From positions 248,001-312,000 of the forward strand of contig NZ_JASTWJ010000001.1 of the NCBI RefSeq assembly GCF_030499515.1: a stretch of DNA of 64,000 bases, in the 5' to 3' direction. Numbering within the stretch: the first letter of the stretch is position 1; each line of letters starts with the position of its first letter. This document shows, one piece after another, positions 8,602 to 16,356 of this stretch. Below the pieces are notes generated by a model. The model was not told where the DNA came from. It saw only the letters and a program-made list of their open reading frames with translations, and searched no databases. Source of the DNA: Streptomyces sp. DT2A-34 (GTDB lineage: Bacteria > Actinomycetota > Actinomycetes > Streptomycetales > Streptomycetaceae). The translations under genes and the position numbers were made by a program.

Positions 8602-9689
8602 CAGAGCATCACCACCGAGCGCAGGACGTCGCCGTGGTGCATCCGCTCGAACGCCTTCTCCACCTCGTCGAGTTGGATGGTCTCGGTCACGAACGCCTCC
8701 AGGTCCAGGCGGCCCTGCAGATGCAGGTCGATCAGCATCGGGAAGTCCCGGGAGGGCAGACAGTCGCCGTACCAGGACGACTTCAGCGCGCCGCCGCGCC
8801 CGAAGACGTCCAGCAGCGGCAGTTCCAGTTTCATCTCCGGCGTGGGCACGCCGACGAGGACGACCGTGCCGGCCAGGTCGCGGGCGTAGAAGGCCTGCTT
8901 GTACGTCTCCGGGCGGCCGACCGCCTCGATCACCACGTCCGCGCCGAAGCCGCCGGTCAGCTCGCGGATCGCCTCCACCGGGTCGGTCTCGCGGGAGTTG
9001 ACCGTGTGGGTGGCGCCCATCGTGCGGGCCTTGTCCAGCTTGCGGTCGTCGATGTCGACCGCGATGATCTTCGCCGCCCCCGCCAGGTTCGATCCGGCGA
9101 TCGCCGCGTCCCCGACACCGCCGCAGCCGATCACCGCGACCGTGTCGCCCCGGCCGACGTTGCCGGTGTTGATCGCGGCGCCGATCCCGGCCATCACGCC
9201 GCAGCCCAGCAGGCCGGCGACCTGCGGGGCCACCGCCGCGTCGACCTTGGTGCACTGCCCGGCCGCGACGAGGGTCTTCTCGGCGAAGGCGCCGATACCG
9301 AGCGCCGGGGAGAGTTCCTGTCCGGTCGAGGCCAGGGTCATCTTCCGCGTCGCGTTGTGGGTGTCGAAGCAGTACCAGGGCCGGCCGCGCAGACAGGCCC
9401 GGCATTTCCCGCAGACCGCACGCCAGTTGAGGATCACGAAGTCACCGGGCGCGACCTCCGTGACGCCGGCGCCGACCGACTCCACCACGCCGGCCGCCTC
9501 GTGGCCCAGCAGGAAGGGGAAGTCGTCGCTGATGCCGCCCTGTTTGTAGTGCAGGTCGGTGTGACAGACCCCGCAGGCCTGCACCTGTACGACGGCTTCT
9601 CCCGGCCCCGGGTCCGGCACGACGATCGCCTCCACGCGCACGCCCGCGTCCTTGCCCGGTGCGATCACGCCCCGTACTTCCTGCGCCAT
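8601..9689 (-). CDS. mscR: S-(hydroxymethyl)mycothiol dehydrogenase / S-nitrosomycothiol reductase
   Basis: A zinc-dependent medium-chain alcohol dehydrogenase of 362 residues that oxidises the mycothiol-formaldehyde adduct with NAD and, in characterised homologues, also reduces S-nitrosomycothiol. Visible features are the catalytic zinc ligand in [22 protein letters not shown], the structural zinc cysteines in [15 protein letters not shown], and the nucleotide fold [11 protein letters not shown] near residue 190. I moved the start from 9725 to the ATG at 9689. It has an AAGGG-type ribosome site, and the twelve residues removed do not belong to the family. The hydrolase gene overlaps its stop. 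Confidence 0.9.
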   Translation of the reverse strand: MAQEVRGVIAPGKDAGVRVEAIVVPDPGPGEAVVQVQACGVCHTDLHYKQGGISDDFPFLLGHEAAGVVESVGAGVTEVAPGDFVILNWRAVCGKCRACLRGRPWYCFDTHNATRKMTLASTGQELSPALGIGAFAEKTLVAAGQCTKVDAAVAPQVAGLLGCGVMAGIGAAINTGNVGRGDTVAVIGCGGVGDAAIAGSNLAGAAKIIAVDIDDRKLDKARTMGATHTVNSRETDPVEAIRELTGGFGADVVIEAVGRPETYKQAFYARDLAGTVVLVGVPTPEMKLELPLLDVFGRGGALKSSWYGDCLPSRDFPMLIDLHLQGRLDLEAFVTETIQLDEVEKAFERMHHGDVLRSVVML

Positions 9690-9803
9690 GGTGCTGAACC
9701 CTTCGCTAGGCGGCTCTCCGTCCACCTCCGACCCTAGACGTGACTGATCGGTAAAGGCACGGAGCGAGGGCCTTCACATCCGCTTCCGACCCTCTTCCGT
9801 AAA

Positions 9804-9817
9804 TACCCCCGGGGGTA
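9804..9817. promoter_or_regulatory. Palindromic operator, CsoR/CstR type (site 1)
   Basis: A perfect 14-base palindrome TACCCCCGGGGGTA, 84 bases before the GTG of the MBL/rhodanese gene. It is identical to site 2, 34 bases downstream, and differs at two bases from the element in front of the divergent csoR-like gene. The T/A-flanked poly-C/poly-G dyad is the known form of CsoR/CstR operators. Two sites spaced about three helical turns apart suggest cooperative binding of tetramers. Confidence 0.8.
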
Positions 9818-9837
9818 CCTTGCTGCTGTGGTTCATA

Positions 9838-9851
9838 TACCCCCGGGGGTA
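9838..9851. promoter_or_regulatory. Palindromic operator, CsoR/CstR type (site 2)
   Basis: A second exact copy of TACCCCCGGGGGTA, ending 49 bases before the GTG start at 9901. It likely overlaps the promoter or first transcribed bases of the MBL/rhodanese-exporter operon. Binding there by the CstR-like repressor encoded at 12465-12752 would block transcription until persulfide is sensed. Confidence 0.8.
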
Positions 9852-9900
9852 AATCTCCCGACCGGGATCTCGCAGGCTTCACCAGGAGAGGAGTGCTGCC

Positions 9901-11646
9901 GTGTACTTCGTCGACACCATCGACGTGCCGGGACTGGGCAACCGCGGCTACCTGGCGGGCGGCGCGCACAGCGCCGCGGTGGTCGATCCGCCCAGGGACA
10001 TCGACCGGGTGATCGCGGCCGCCGCGCGGCGGGGCGTGCGCATCACCCACGTCGTGGAGACCCACGTCCACAACGACTACGTGACCGGGGGCCTGGAACT
10101 GGCCCGGATCACCGGCGCCACCTATCTCGTGCCGGCCGCGGCGCGGGTCGGGTACGAGCGGGTGCCGGTCGCCGACGGGGACCGTACGCGGATCGACGAC
10201 GGCCTGGTGCTGCGTGCCCTGGCCACTCCCGGACACACCCCGCACCACACGTCGTACGTCCTGGAAGAGGCGGGTCACTCCGTGGCCGTCTTCACCGGCG
10301 GCTCCCTGCTCATCGGCACCGTGGGGCGGCCCGACCTGGTCGAGCCGGGGCTGACGGCGCGGCTGGCGCGGGCGCAGTACGACTCCGCGCACCGGCTGGC
10401 CGCCGAGTTGCCGGACGGGACGGCGGTCCTGCCGACGCACGGCTTCGGCAGCTTCTGCTCCGCCGCGCAGGCCGCGGGCGGGGCGGTGACGACGATCGGG
10501 CGTGAGCGCGCTGTGAACGAGGCCCTGGTGAAGGACGTCGACGCGTTCGTCGCCGACCTGCTCGCCGGGTTGGACGACATTCCCGCGTACTACGCGCACA
10601 TGGGTCCGGTGAACGCACAGGGCCCGGCTCCGGTGGACCTGACGCCGCCCCGCCCGGCCGACGCCGAGGAGATCGCGGCACGGCTGGCCGCCGGGGAGTG
10701 GGTGGTGGATCTGCGCAACCGGGTCGCCTTCGCGAAGGGGCATGTCGCCGGGTCGCTCAACTTCGAGGCCGAGGGGCAGCTCGCCACCTATCTGGCCTGG
10801 CTGCTGCCCTGGGGCAAGCCGGTCACCCTGCTCGCCGAGACACCGGCCCAACTGGCCGACGCGCAGCGGGAACTCGTCCGGGTCGGCATCGACCGACCGG
10901 TCGCGGCCGCGACCGGCTCCCCCGCCGACTGGATACGGCAGGGCGAGCGGCCGCGCTCCTTCCCGCGCGGCACCTTCGCCGAACTGGCCGCGGCCCGAAC
11001 GGCCGCTGCCCGAACGGCCGCTGCCCGCACGGCCGCTGCCCGACCAGCCGCACAGGACGCCGTCGTGGTCCTCGACGTGCGGCGCGACTCCGAGCGCGAG
11101 GCCGGCCACCTCAAGGGCTCGCTGCACATTCCGCTGCACCAACTGCGCGGCCGCCTCCCGGAGATACCGGAGGGCACCGTGTGGGTGCACTGCGCCGGCG
11201 GTATGCGGGCCGCCATCGCCGCCTCGCTGCTCGACGCGGCGGGACGCGACGTGGTCGCCGTCGACGACGGGTTCGCCGCGGCGCGCGACGCCGGGCTGCC
11301 CATGGCGCGCATCACCCCGGCCGAGGCCGAGGAGCGGGCGGGCTCGGACGCCGTCCTGCTGGACGTCCGCGAGCCCGACGAGTGGGCCGCGGGACATGCC
11401 CCGGGCGCCGTCCTCGCGCCGCTCTCCTCGCTCACGGCCGGGGAGCTGCTGCCGAAGGCCGCGCAGGGCCGCCCGATCGTCGCGATCTGCCGCTCCGGCA
11501 AGCGCTCCCGCGAGGCCGCGGCCCTGCTCACCGCGCGCGGCGGCACGGACGTCGTGGACGTCATCGGCGGCATGCGGGCCTGGGCCGAGGCGGGGCTTCC
11601 CGTGGTGGCGGAGTCGGGGGCGGGGACCTCCGGCCGGCCCCGGTGA
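9901..11646 (+). CDS. MBL-fold protein with three rhodanese domains (CstB/persulfide dioxygenase-like)
   Basis: A 581-residue cytoplasmic sulfur-handling protein. Residues 1 to about 230 form an MBL domain of the ETHE1/CstB type (ETHVHNDYVTGG near 56, PGHTPHHTSY, LPTHGFGSFC). Three rhodanese-like units follow. The first (about 245-345) lacks a catalytic Cys. The second has HCAGGMRA and the third ICRSGKRSRE, both with an active Cys. In ETHE1-type dioxygenases one iron ligand is an Asp in a TGDAL motif, but here the position reads FTGGSLLIG, so persulfide dioxygenase activity is uncertain. The GTG start follows CAGGAGAGG. The stop overlaps the exporter gene (GTGA). Two palindromic operators lie upstream. 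Confidence 0.85.
   Translation: MYFVDTIDVPGLGNRGYLAGGAHSAAVVDPPRDIDRVIAAAARRGVRITHVVETHVHNDYVTGGLELARITGATYLVPAAARVGYERVPVADGDRTRIDDGLVLRALATPGHTPHHTSYVLEEAGHSVAVFTGGSLLIGTVGRPDLVEPGLTARLARAQYDSAHRLAAELPDGTAVLPTHGFGSFCSAAQAAGGAVTTIGRERAVNEALVKDVDAFVADLLAGLDDIPAYYAHMGPVNAQGPAPVDLTPPRPADAEEIAARLAAGEWVVDLRNRVAFAKGHVAGSLNFEAEGQLATYLAWLLPWGKPVTLLAETPAQLADAQRELVRVGIDRPVAAATGSPADWIRQGERPRSFPRGTFAELAAARTAAARTAAARTAAARPAAQDAVVVLDVRRDSEREAGHLKGSLHIPLHQLRGRLPEIPEGTVWVHCAGGMRAAIAASLLDAAGRDVVAVDDGFAAARDAGLPMARITPAEAEERAGSDAVLLDVREPDEWAAGHAPGAVLAPLSSLTAGELLPKAAQGRPIVAICRSGKRSREAAALLTARGGTDVVDVIGGMRAWAEAGLPVVAESGAGTSGRPR
10994..11053 (+). repeat. 15-base in-frame tandem repeat in rhodanese linker
   Basis: Four copies of a 15-base unit (cccgaacggccgctg; copies 1 and 2 identical, copy 3 one change, copy 4 degenerate) encode an Ala/Arg-rich linker reading RTAAA repeated. 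They lie between the inactive first rhodanese unit and the active second one. Because the unit is a multiple of three, copy-number changes would keep the frame and only alter linker length. Confidence 0.85.
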
Positions 11647-12392
11647 GCGCCCTGGTCCTCGGCCTGCTCGCCGGTGGCGTCACCGGGCTGGCGCTCGGGG
11701 CGCTGGGGGGTGGCGGCAGTGTGCTGGCCGTGCCCGCGTTGATGTACCTGCTCGGCTTCACGCCCGCCGCGGCCGCCACCGCGAGTCTGGTCGTCGTCGC
11801 CGTCACCTCCGCCACCGCGCTCGCCGCGCACGCCCGCGAGGGCACGGTGCGGTGGCGGGCCGGAGCGCTGTTCGCCGGGGCGGGCCTGCTGCCGGCGGCG
11901 GTCGGCGGTGCGGTGTCCGGGCGGCTGCCTCCCGGGCTGCTCACCGCGGCGTTCGCGGTGATCGCCGCCCTCGCCGCGCTGCGCATGCTCCGGCCGTCGG
12001 CCTCCGTACGGCACCACGACGTGCCGGTGCGTCGCGGTCAGGTCGTCCGGGCCGGCGTGGGTCTCGGCGCGGTGACCGGGGTGCTCGGGGTGGGCGGCGG
12101 CTTCCTCGCCGTGCCGGCGCTGGTGAACGTGGTGGGGCTGCGCATGCGGGCCGCCGTGGGCACCAGTCTGCTGGTCATCGCCGTCAACTCGCTGGTCGCG
12201 CTGGCGGCCCGGGCCGGCTCGGCCGTGAGCCTCGACTGGACCGCCGTCGGGCCGTTCGCCGCGGCCGCGATACTCGGGGCGTGGGACGGCAAGCGTCTCG
12301 CCGCGAAGGTCTCGGGCGGCACACTTCAGCGGATCTTCGCGTACGTCCTGCTGGCGGTGGCCGTGTGGATGCTGGCCGACGCCGTCGTATGA
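11643..12392 (+). CDS. TauE/SafE-family membrane exporter (sulfite/organosulfur type)
   Basis: A 249-residue integral membrane protein with the duplicated TauE/SafE layout. There are two repeats of about four hydrophobic segments, each opening with a glycine-rich motif (LGALGGGGSVLAVPAL near residue 18 and LGVGGGFLAVPALV near 145). Members export sulfite, sulfoacetate or other sulfur anions. The GTG start overlaps the TGA of the upstream MBL/rhodanese gene by four bases, so both proteins come from one operon. The pairing suggests export of sulfite or thiosulfate made during persulfide detoxification. Substrate direction is inferred. Confidence 0.88.
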   Translation: MSALVLGLLAGGVTGLALGALGGGGSVLAVPALMYLLGFTPAAAATASLVVVAVTSATALAAHAREGTVRWRAGALFAGAGLLPAAVGGAVSGRLPPGLLTAAFAVIAALAALRMLRPSASVRHHDVPVRRGQVVRAGVGLGAVTGVLGVGGGFLAVPALVNVVGLRMRAAVGTSLLVIAVNSLVALAARAGSAVSLDWTAVGPFAAAAILGAWDGKRLAAKVSGGTLQRIFAYVLLAVAVWMLADAVV

Positions 12393-12464
12393 CGACGGGG
12401 CGTCCGACAACAGCCCCGCCGGCCCCGGCCCGGATGTCCCCCTGGCAACCGGGCCCGCGCCCCC

Positions 12465-12818
<354 letters not shown>

Positions 12819-12827
12819 TCATTCCCC

Positions 12828-13424
12828 ATGACCGCACCCCACGGCCCCCTCGCCCTCGACGTCGACGAGGCCCGCTCCCGTCTGCCCGGCCTGACCGTCC
12901 TCGACGTCCGCACGCCGGGCGAGTACGCCACAGGTCATCTGCCCGACGCCCTGAACATCCCCCTGGACCGGCTCAAGAGCGCCCTGCCCACCCTGCGCCG
13001 GATCCCCGGCGGGCAACTCCTGGTGGTGTGCGCCTCCGGGGCCCGCTCGGAGAACGCCTGCCGCGTCCTCGCCGAGCACGGCGTCCGGGCCATGACCCTG
13101 ACGGGCGGCACCCAGGGCTGGGCGCGGCGCGGGCACGAGCTGCACCGGCCGACGGTGGCCTCGCGCGCCACGTGGTCCATGGAGCGCCAGGTCCGTTTCA
13201 CCGCGGGCGCGATCGTCCTGACCGGTCTCGGGCTCGGACTCCTGCACCCCGCCTGGCAGTTGCTGTCCGCCGGTGTCGCGGGCGGCCTCGTCTTCTCGGC
13301 GCTCAGCAACACCTGCGGCATGGCCGCCCTGCTGTCGAAGCTCCCGCACAACCGCCCGCGCCCCGCGGACCTCGAAGCGACTCTGGCCACCCTGGCTCAG
13401 CGCGGGGAGGTGCCGGTCACCTGA
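12828..13424 (+). CDS. Rhodanese-DUF2892 membrane protein (YgaP-like)
   Basis: A 198-residue protein with an N-terminal rhodanese domain (residues about 8-105) and a C-terminal DUF2892 domain with two hydrophobic helices (about 125-165). The active-site loop is VVCASGARSEN with the sulfur-carrying Cys. The CDC25-like start LDVRTPGEYATGHLPDALNIP is clear. This is the architecture of E. coli YgaP, a membrane-bound sulfurtransferase. A cysteine follows the first membrane segment (SNTCGMA). The gene is divergent from cstR with an operator in between, so it belongs to the same regulon. Its end overlaps the transketolase-like gene by eight bases. Confidence 0.87.
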   Translation: MTAPHGPLALDVDEARSRLPGLTVLDVRTPGEYATGHLPDALNIPLDRLKSALPTLRRIPGGQLLVVCASGARSENACRVLAEHGVRAMTLTGGTQGWARRGHELHRPTVASRATWSMERQVRFTAGAIVLTGLGLGLLHPAWQLLSAGVAGGLVFSALSNTCGMAALLSKLPHNRPRPADLEATLATLAQRGEVPVT

Positions 13425-14010
13425 GGAAGTCCCGGACGGCCCGGGCGAGGACGTCCTCGTCCAGGCCGTCCGCGCCGCCCAGGGGCAGCAGCCGGTGCGG
13501 TACGTGCACCAGGGTCTCGGCGACATGCCGGGCCGACAGGCCGGGCGGTCCGGGCTCGACGAGCACGACGTCCGCGTGGTCGGCGGCCAGTACGGCCGTG
13601 CGCAGTCCGACCTCGTCGAAGGGGCGGAGGGTGGCCGCGTAGAGCACGGCGAGGTCGAGGCCGGCCGTGGCGCGCAGCACGGGGTCGAGGGCGGTGCCGA
13701 CCGCGAGGACGACGCCGTCGAACCCGTCCCGGACGAGTTCGAAGCCCTCCGCCAGGCAGCGCGCTTCGGTGTTGGACTCCCCGGAGAGATGCACGTACGC
13801 CCGCTCGCCGCGCCGCACGGCGCGCCCGATCGCATGGCGTACCTCGTCCGGATGGCCGGGGACGTGGACGCTCCAGCGCGGGTCGGTGGCGAACCGCGCC
13901 AGTTCCTCCACGGCGCGGTAGCCGACAAGGACGGTGCCGCGCCCGGCCGGCCCGACGGGGCGGGCGGCGGGCAGGGATTCGGCGACGGCCTGCAGCATGT
14001 CGGGGTGCAC
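13417..14010 (-). CDS. Transketolase C-terminal fragment (FasC-like, truncated)
   Basis: A 197-residue protein resembling only the C-terminal half of transketolase or the PDH beta chain: the end of the pyrimidine-binding domain (around HVPGHPDEVRHAIGRAVRRG) and the complete C-terminal domain (DGVVLAVGTALDPVLRA, VLVEPGPPG). The thiamine-diphosphate-contacting Glu and the first half of the Pyr domain are missing, so it cannot be a catalytic transketolase alone. The start is the GTG at 14010, preceded by AGGAGG; an upstream ATG at 14079 has no such site. In Rhodococcus fascians a split transketolase (FasB/FasC) sits in the cytokinin operon. Here a short piece lies divergent to the fas-like genes and no partner is present. 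Confidence 0.65.
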   Translation of the reverse strand: MHPDMLQAVAESLPAARPVGPAGRGTVLVGYRAVEELARFATDPRWSVHVPGHPDEVRHAIGRAVRRGERAYVHLSGESNTEARCLAEGFELVRDGFDGVVLAVGTALDPVLRATAGLDLAVLYAATLRPFDEVGLRTAVLAADHADVVLVEPGPPGLSARHVAETLVHVPHRLLPLGGADGLDEDVLARAVRDFLR

Positions 14011-14265
14011 GGCGAGTCCTCCTGGGGACGGGTTCCTGTGACGCGTCATGAATACGTTAAGAAGAAAAGCGACGGCCACTCATATGGTTGGGAATTCCCC
14101 GAAGTCGCTCCCTCCAACTGGTCCCGCTTGAACCTTTAACAAGCTCACAGGAATGTGGCCGTCTCTTTGCCCGCTCCAGGCTTTCCACTGGGTGTCAGTT
14201 CAAGCCGTGCTGCGTAACTTGGCAGTGGTCTTTCCCGTACCCGAAGCGCAAGGGGACATCCCGCC
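14011..14265. promoter_or_regulatory. Divergent promoter region of the fas-like locus, AT-richer than surroundings
   Basis: This 255-base gap holds an AT-rich patch at about 14046-14150 (for example atgaatacgttaagaagaaa) that stands out in this high-GC window. It should hold the promoters of the divergent transketolase fragment and the isopentenyltransferase. I found no clear operator. The composition shift is consistent with acquired DNA. Confidence 0.45.
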
Positions 14266-15034
14266 ATGGCAGAGAACGAAACGTCCTCCACGGTCCGTCC
14301 GTTCGTCCATCTGATCGCGGGGCCGACCGGCGTCGGCAAGAGTGCGTCGGCCACCGGGCTGGCCGGCCACCGGCGCCCCGATCGTCGTCGCCGACCGCTT
14401 GCAGTGCTTCACCGATCTCGCCACCACGAGCGCCCGCGCCGGGGCCGACGTGCCGGGCGTGCGTCGCCACTGGCTCGGGGACCGGACGTTCGCCGACGGC
14501 GACCTGTCCGCGACCGAGGCCACGGACGCGCTCGTCGAGCTCGTGGAGCGGCTCGCCGGCCGGCACCGGCTGGTGATCGTCGAGGGTGGCTCGATCTCGC
14601 TGCTGCGGGAGCTGTGCGCCCGCCGACCACGGCTCGGCTGGCGACTGACGGTCCGTCTCCTCCCGCTTCCCGCGTACGACGTGTATCTCGCCAACCTGAC
14701 CCGCCGGGCCCGCGAGATGCTCACGCCGGGCGTCCGCGGCCCGGGTCTGCTCCAGGAGCTGGCCGCGCTCTGGCACGATCCGCGGCAGCGGTGGCCGGCC
14801 GCGTCCGTCAACGGATTCGAGGCGGTGCTCGAATGCTGCGCCAAATACTCACTTGATGCGGGGACCATCGACAAACAGGAAATCCCGGAACGCATCCTGC
14901 ATCGGATCGCCGCTCTCATCGCCGAGCGGCATGCGGAACACGGCATTCTCCAACACCGGGTGTTCACCGAAATTTTCGAGAACGCGACGACGGACCCCGC
15001 ATTCGACTTCGGCATGCTGGAGCGTGCGGCATGA
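14266..15034 (+). pseudogene. Isopentenyltransferase (FasD/Ipt-like), frameshifted
   Basis: This region encodes adenylate isopentenyltransferase, the first step of cytokinin synthesis (DMAPP plus AMP). The ATG at 14266 opens with the P-loop HLIAGPTGVGKSASATGLA, then the frame goes wrong near 14365. The correct continuation (ATGAPIVVADRLQCFTDLAT, then VRRHWLGDRT and IVEGGSISLL) is read in the next frame to 15034. Dropping one G in gctggccggccaccgg, or adding two bases, restores a continuous product of about 255 residues, the normal length for FasD. No slippery site is visible, so this is a mutation or a sequencing error rather than obvious programmed shifting. The stop overlaps the next gene by four bases (ATGA). 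Confidence 0.8.
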
Positions 15035-16356
15035 CGGGCACGTCCGGGGCGAAGTCGGGGGTCAAGGAGGCCGCCACCGATTTCGGCCATATCGTCGGCT
15101 CCAGTCCGCTCGGCGTGCTCCCGGCCCGCTGCGCCGCCGACGTCCAGGAACTCGTCTCCTTCGCCGGGCCGCACGGACTGCCGGTCTCCGCGCGCGGCGC
15201 GGGACAGGCCGTGTACGGGCAGGGGCAGGCGCACGGCGGCTACGTCGTCGACATGGCCGCCCTCGACGACGTGCGCTGTGCGCCGGACGAGCGGACGCTG
15301 ACCGCCGGGGCCGGCGCGCTGTGGCGCGACGTCGTGCGGGCCGCGCTCGCCGCGGGGCTCACCCCGCCGGTGCTGCCCGACCACCTCGGCGGCAGCGTCG
15401 GCGGGCTGCTGAGCACCGGAGGTTTCGGCGGCTCCAGTCATCGGCACGGTCCGGTGGCCGACTGGGTACGGGAGTTGGAGGTCGTCACCGGCACCGGTGA
15501 ACGGCTGGTCTGCGCCCCCGACCGGCGGCCGGACCTCTTCCGCGCGGTGCTGGCGGGGCTCGGCCAGTGCGCCCTGATCCTCAGCGCCACCCTCGCCCTG
15601 GTGCCCGCGCCGACCCATGTGCGCCGCTACCGCCTCTATCACGACGCGCCGGCCACCTACCTCACCGATCAGCGGCGGCTGGCCCGCGACAGCCGCTTCA
15701 GCCATGTCGCGGGCCAGGCGCGGCCCGCGCTCGGCGGGAACTGGCGCTACATGATCGAGGCGGTCGTGCCGCACGACGGCGGACCGCCCGCCGACGACGA
15801 GCTGTTGATCGGCGACCTGGACCACGACCGCGACACCGAGGAGATCGCGGACCTGTCGTACGCCGAGTACGCGCACCGCCTGGACCGTGACGAGCGGCTG
15901 CTGCGCGCCACGGGCGAGTGGGACCGCCCGCACCCCTGGCTCACCCTGCTGCTGCCGGAGGAGGCGGCGGGCTCCTTCGTCCCGGCCGTGCTGGCCGAGG
16001 GCGCCCAGCAGGGCCTGCGTTTCTGCGGCACGGTCCAGCTCCGCCCGCTGTCGGGCCGCACACTGCACACCCCGCTGCTGCGCAGGCCCGCGGGCGAACT
16101 CCTCTGTCTGCTCGCCCTGATGCGCACGGCACCGCCCGCCGCCCCGGGCGTCGTACGGCGTCTGGTCGCCGCCAACCGGGCGCTGTACGAGCGGGCCAGG
16201 GCCGTCGGCGGCGTCCTCCACCCGGTCGGCGCGCTGCCGATGTCGCCCGGGGACTGGCGCGCCCACTTCGGCCCCGTCTGGCCCGGTCTCGTCCGCGCCA
16301 AGGACCTGTACGACCCGTACCGCGTCCTGACCAGGGGGTACGGCCTGTGGACATGA
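15031..16356 (+). CDS. Cytokinin dehydrogenase-like FAD oxidase (FasE-like)
   Basis: A 441-residue flavoprotein of the VAO/PCMH type with an N-terminal FAD-binding domain (about residues 20-195) and a cytokinin-binding C-terminal domain (about 200-440). Visible motifs are [15 protein letters not shown] near 51-65, [21 protein letters not shown] and the closing [12 protein letters not shown]. In plant and Rhodococcus enzymes the first motif is GRGHS, whose His carries FAD covalently; here the His position is Gln (GAGQA), so FAD is probably non-covalent. The enzyme would cleave the N6 side chain of isopentenyladenine. It is coupled to the isopentenyltransferase upstream and the LOG gene downstream by ATGA overlaps. 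Confidence 0.85.
   Translation: MTGTSGAKSGVKEAATDFGHIVGSSPLGVLPARCAADVQELVSFAGPHGLPVSARGAGQAVYGQGQAHGGYVVDMAALDDVRCAPDERTLTAGAGALWRDVVRAALAAGLTPPVLPDHLGGSVGGLLSTGGFGGSSHRHGPVADWVRELEVVTGTGERLVCAPDRRPDLFRAVLAGLGQCALILSATLALVPAPTHVRRYRLYHDAPATYLTDQRRLARDSRFSHVAGQARPALGGNWRYMIEAVVPHDGGPPADDELLIGDLDHDRDTEEIADLSYAEYAHRLDRDERLLRATGEWDRPHPWLTLLLPEEAAGSFVPAVLAEGAQQGLRFCGTVQLRPLSGRTLHTPLLRRPAGELLCLLALMRTAPPAAPGVVRRLVAANRALYERARAVGGVLHPVGALPMSPGDWRAHFGPVWPGLVRAKDLYDPYRVLTRGYGLWT

Noticed and set aside
10788..12410. Long minus-strand frame opposite the rhodanese and exporter genes
   Set aside because: Shadow frame: the translation is compositional noise and the plus strand has clear domains at every point.
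14340..14400. Programmed ribosomal frameshift in the isopentenyltransferase
   Set aside because: No slippery heptamer, stimulatory hairpin or internal Shine-Dalgarno at suitable spacing is visible, and a shift so close to the start is unusual. I treat it as mutation or sequencing error.
14266..15034. Isopentenyltransferase as tRNA-modifying MiaA
   Set aside because: The sequence and length (about 255 residues) fit FasD/Ipt, the zinc-finger-type tRNA-binding regions of MiaA are missing, and oxidase and LOG genes follow.
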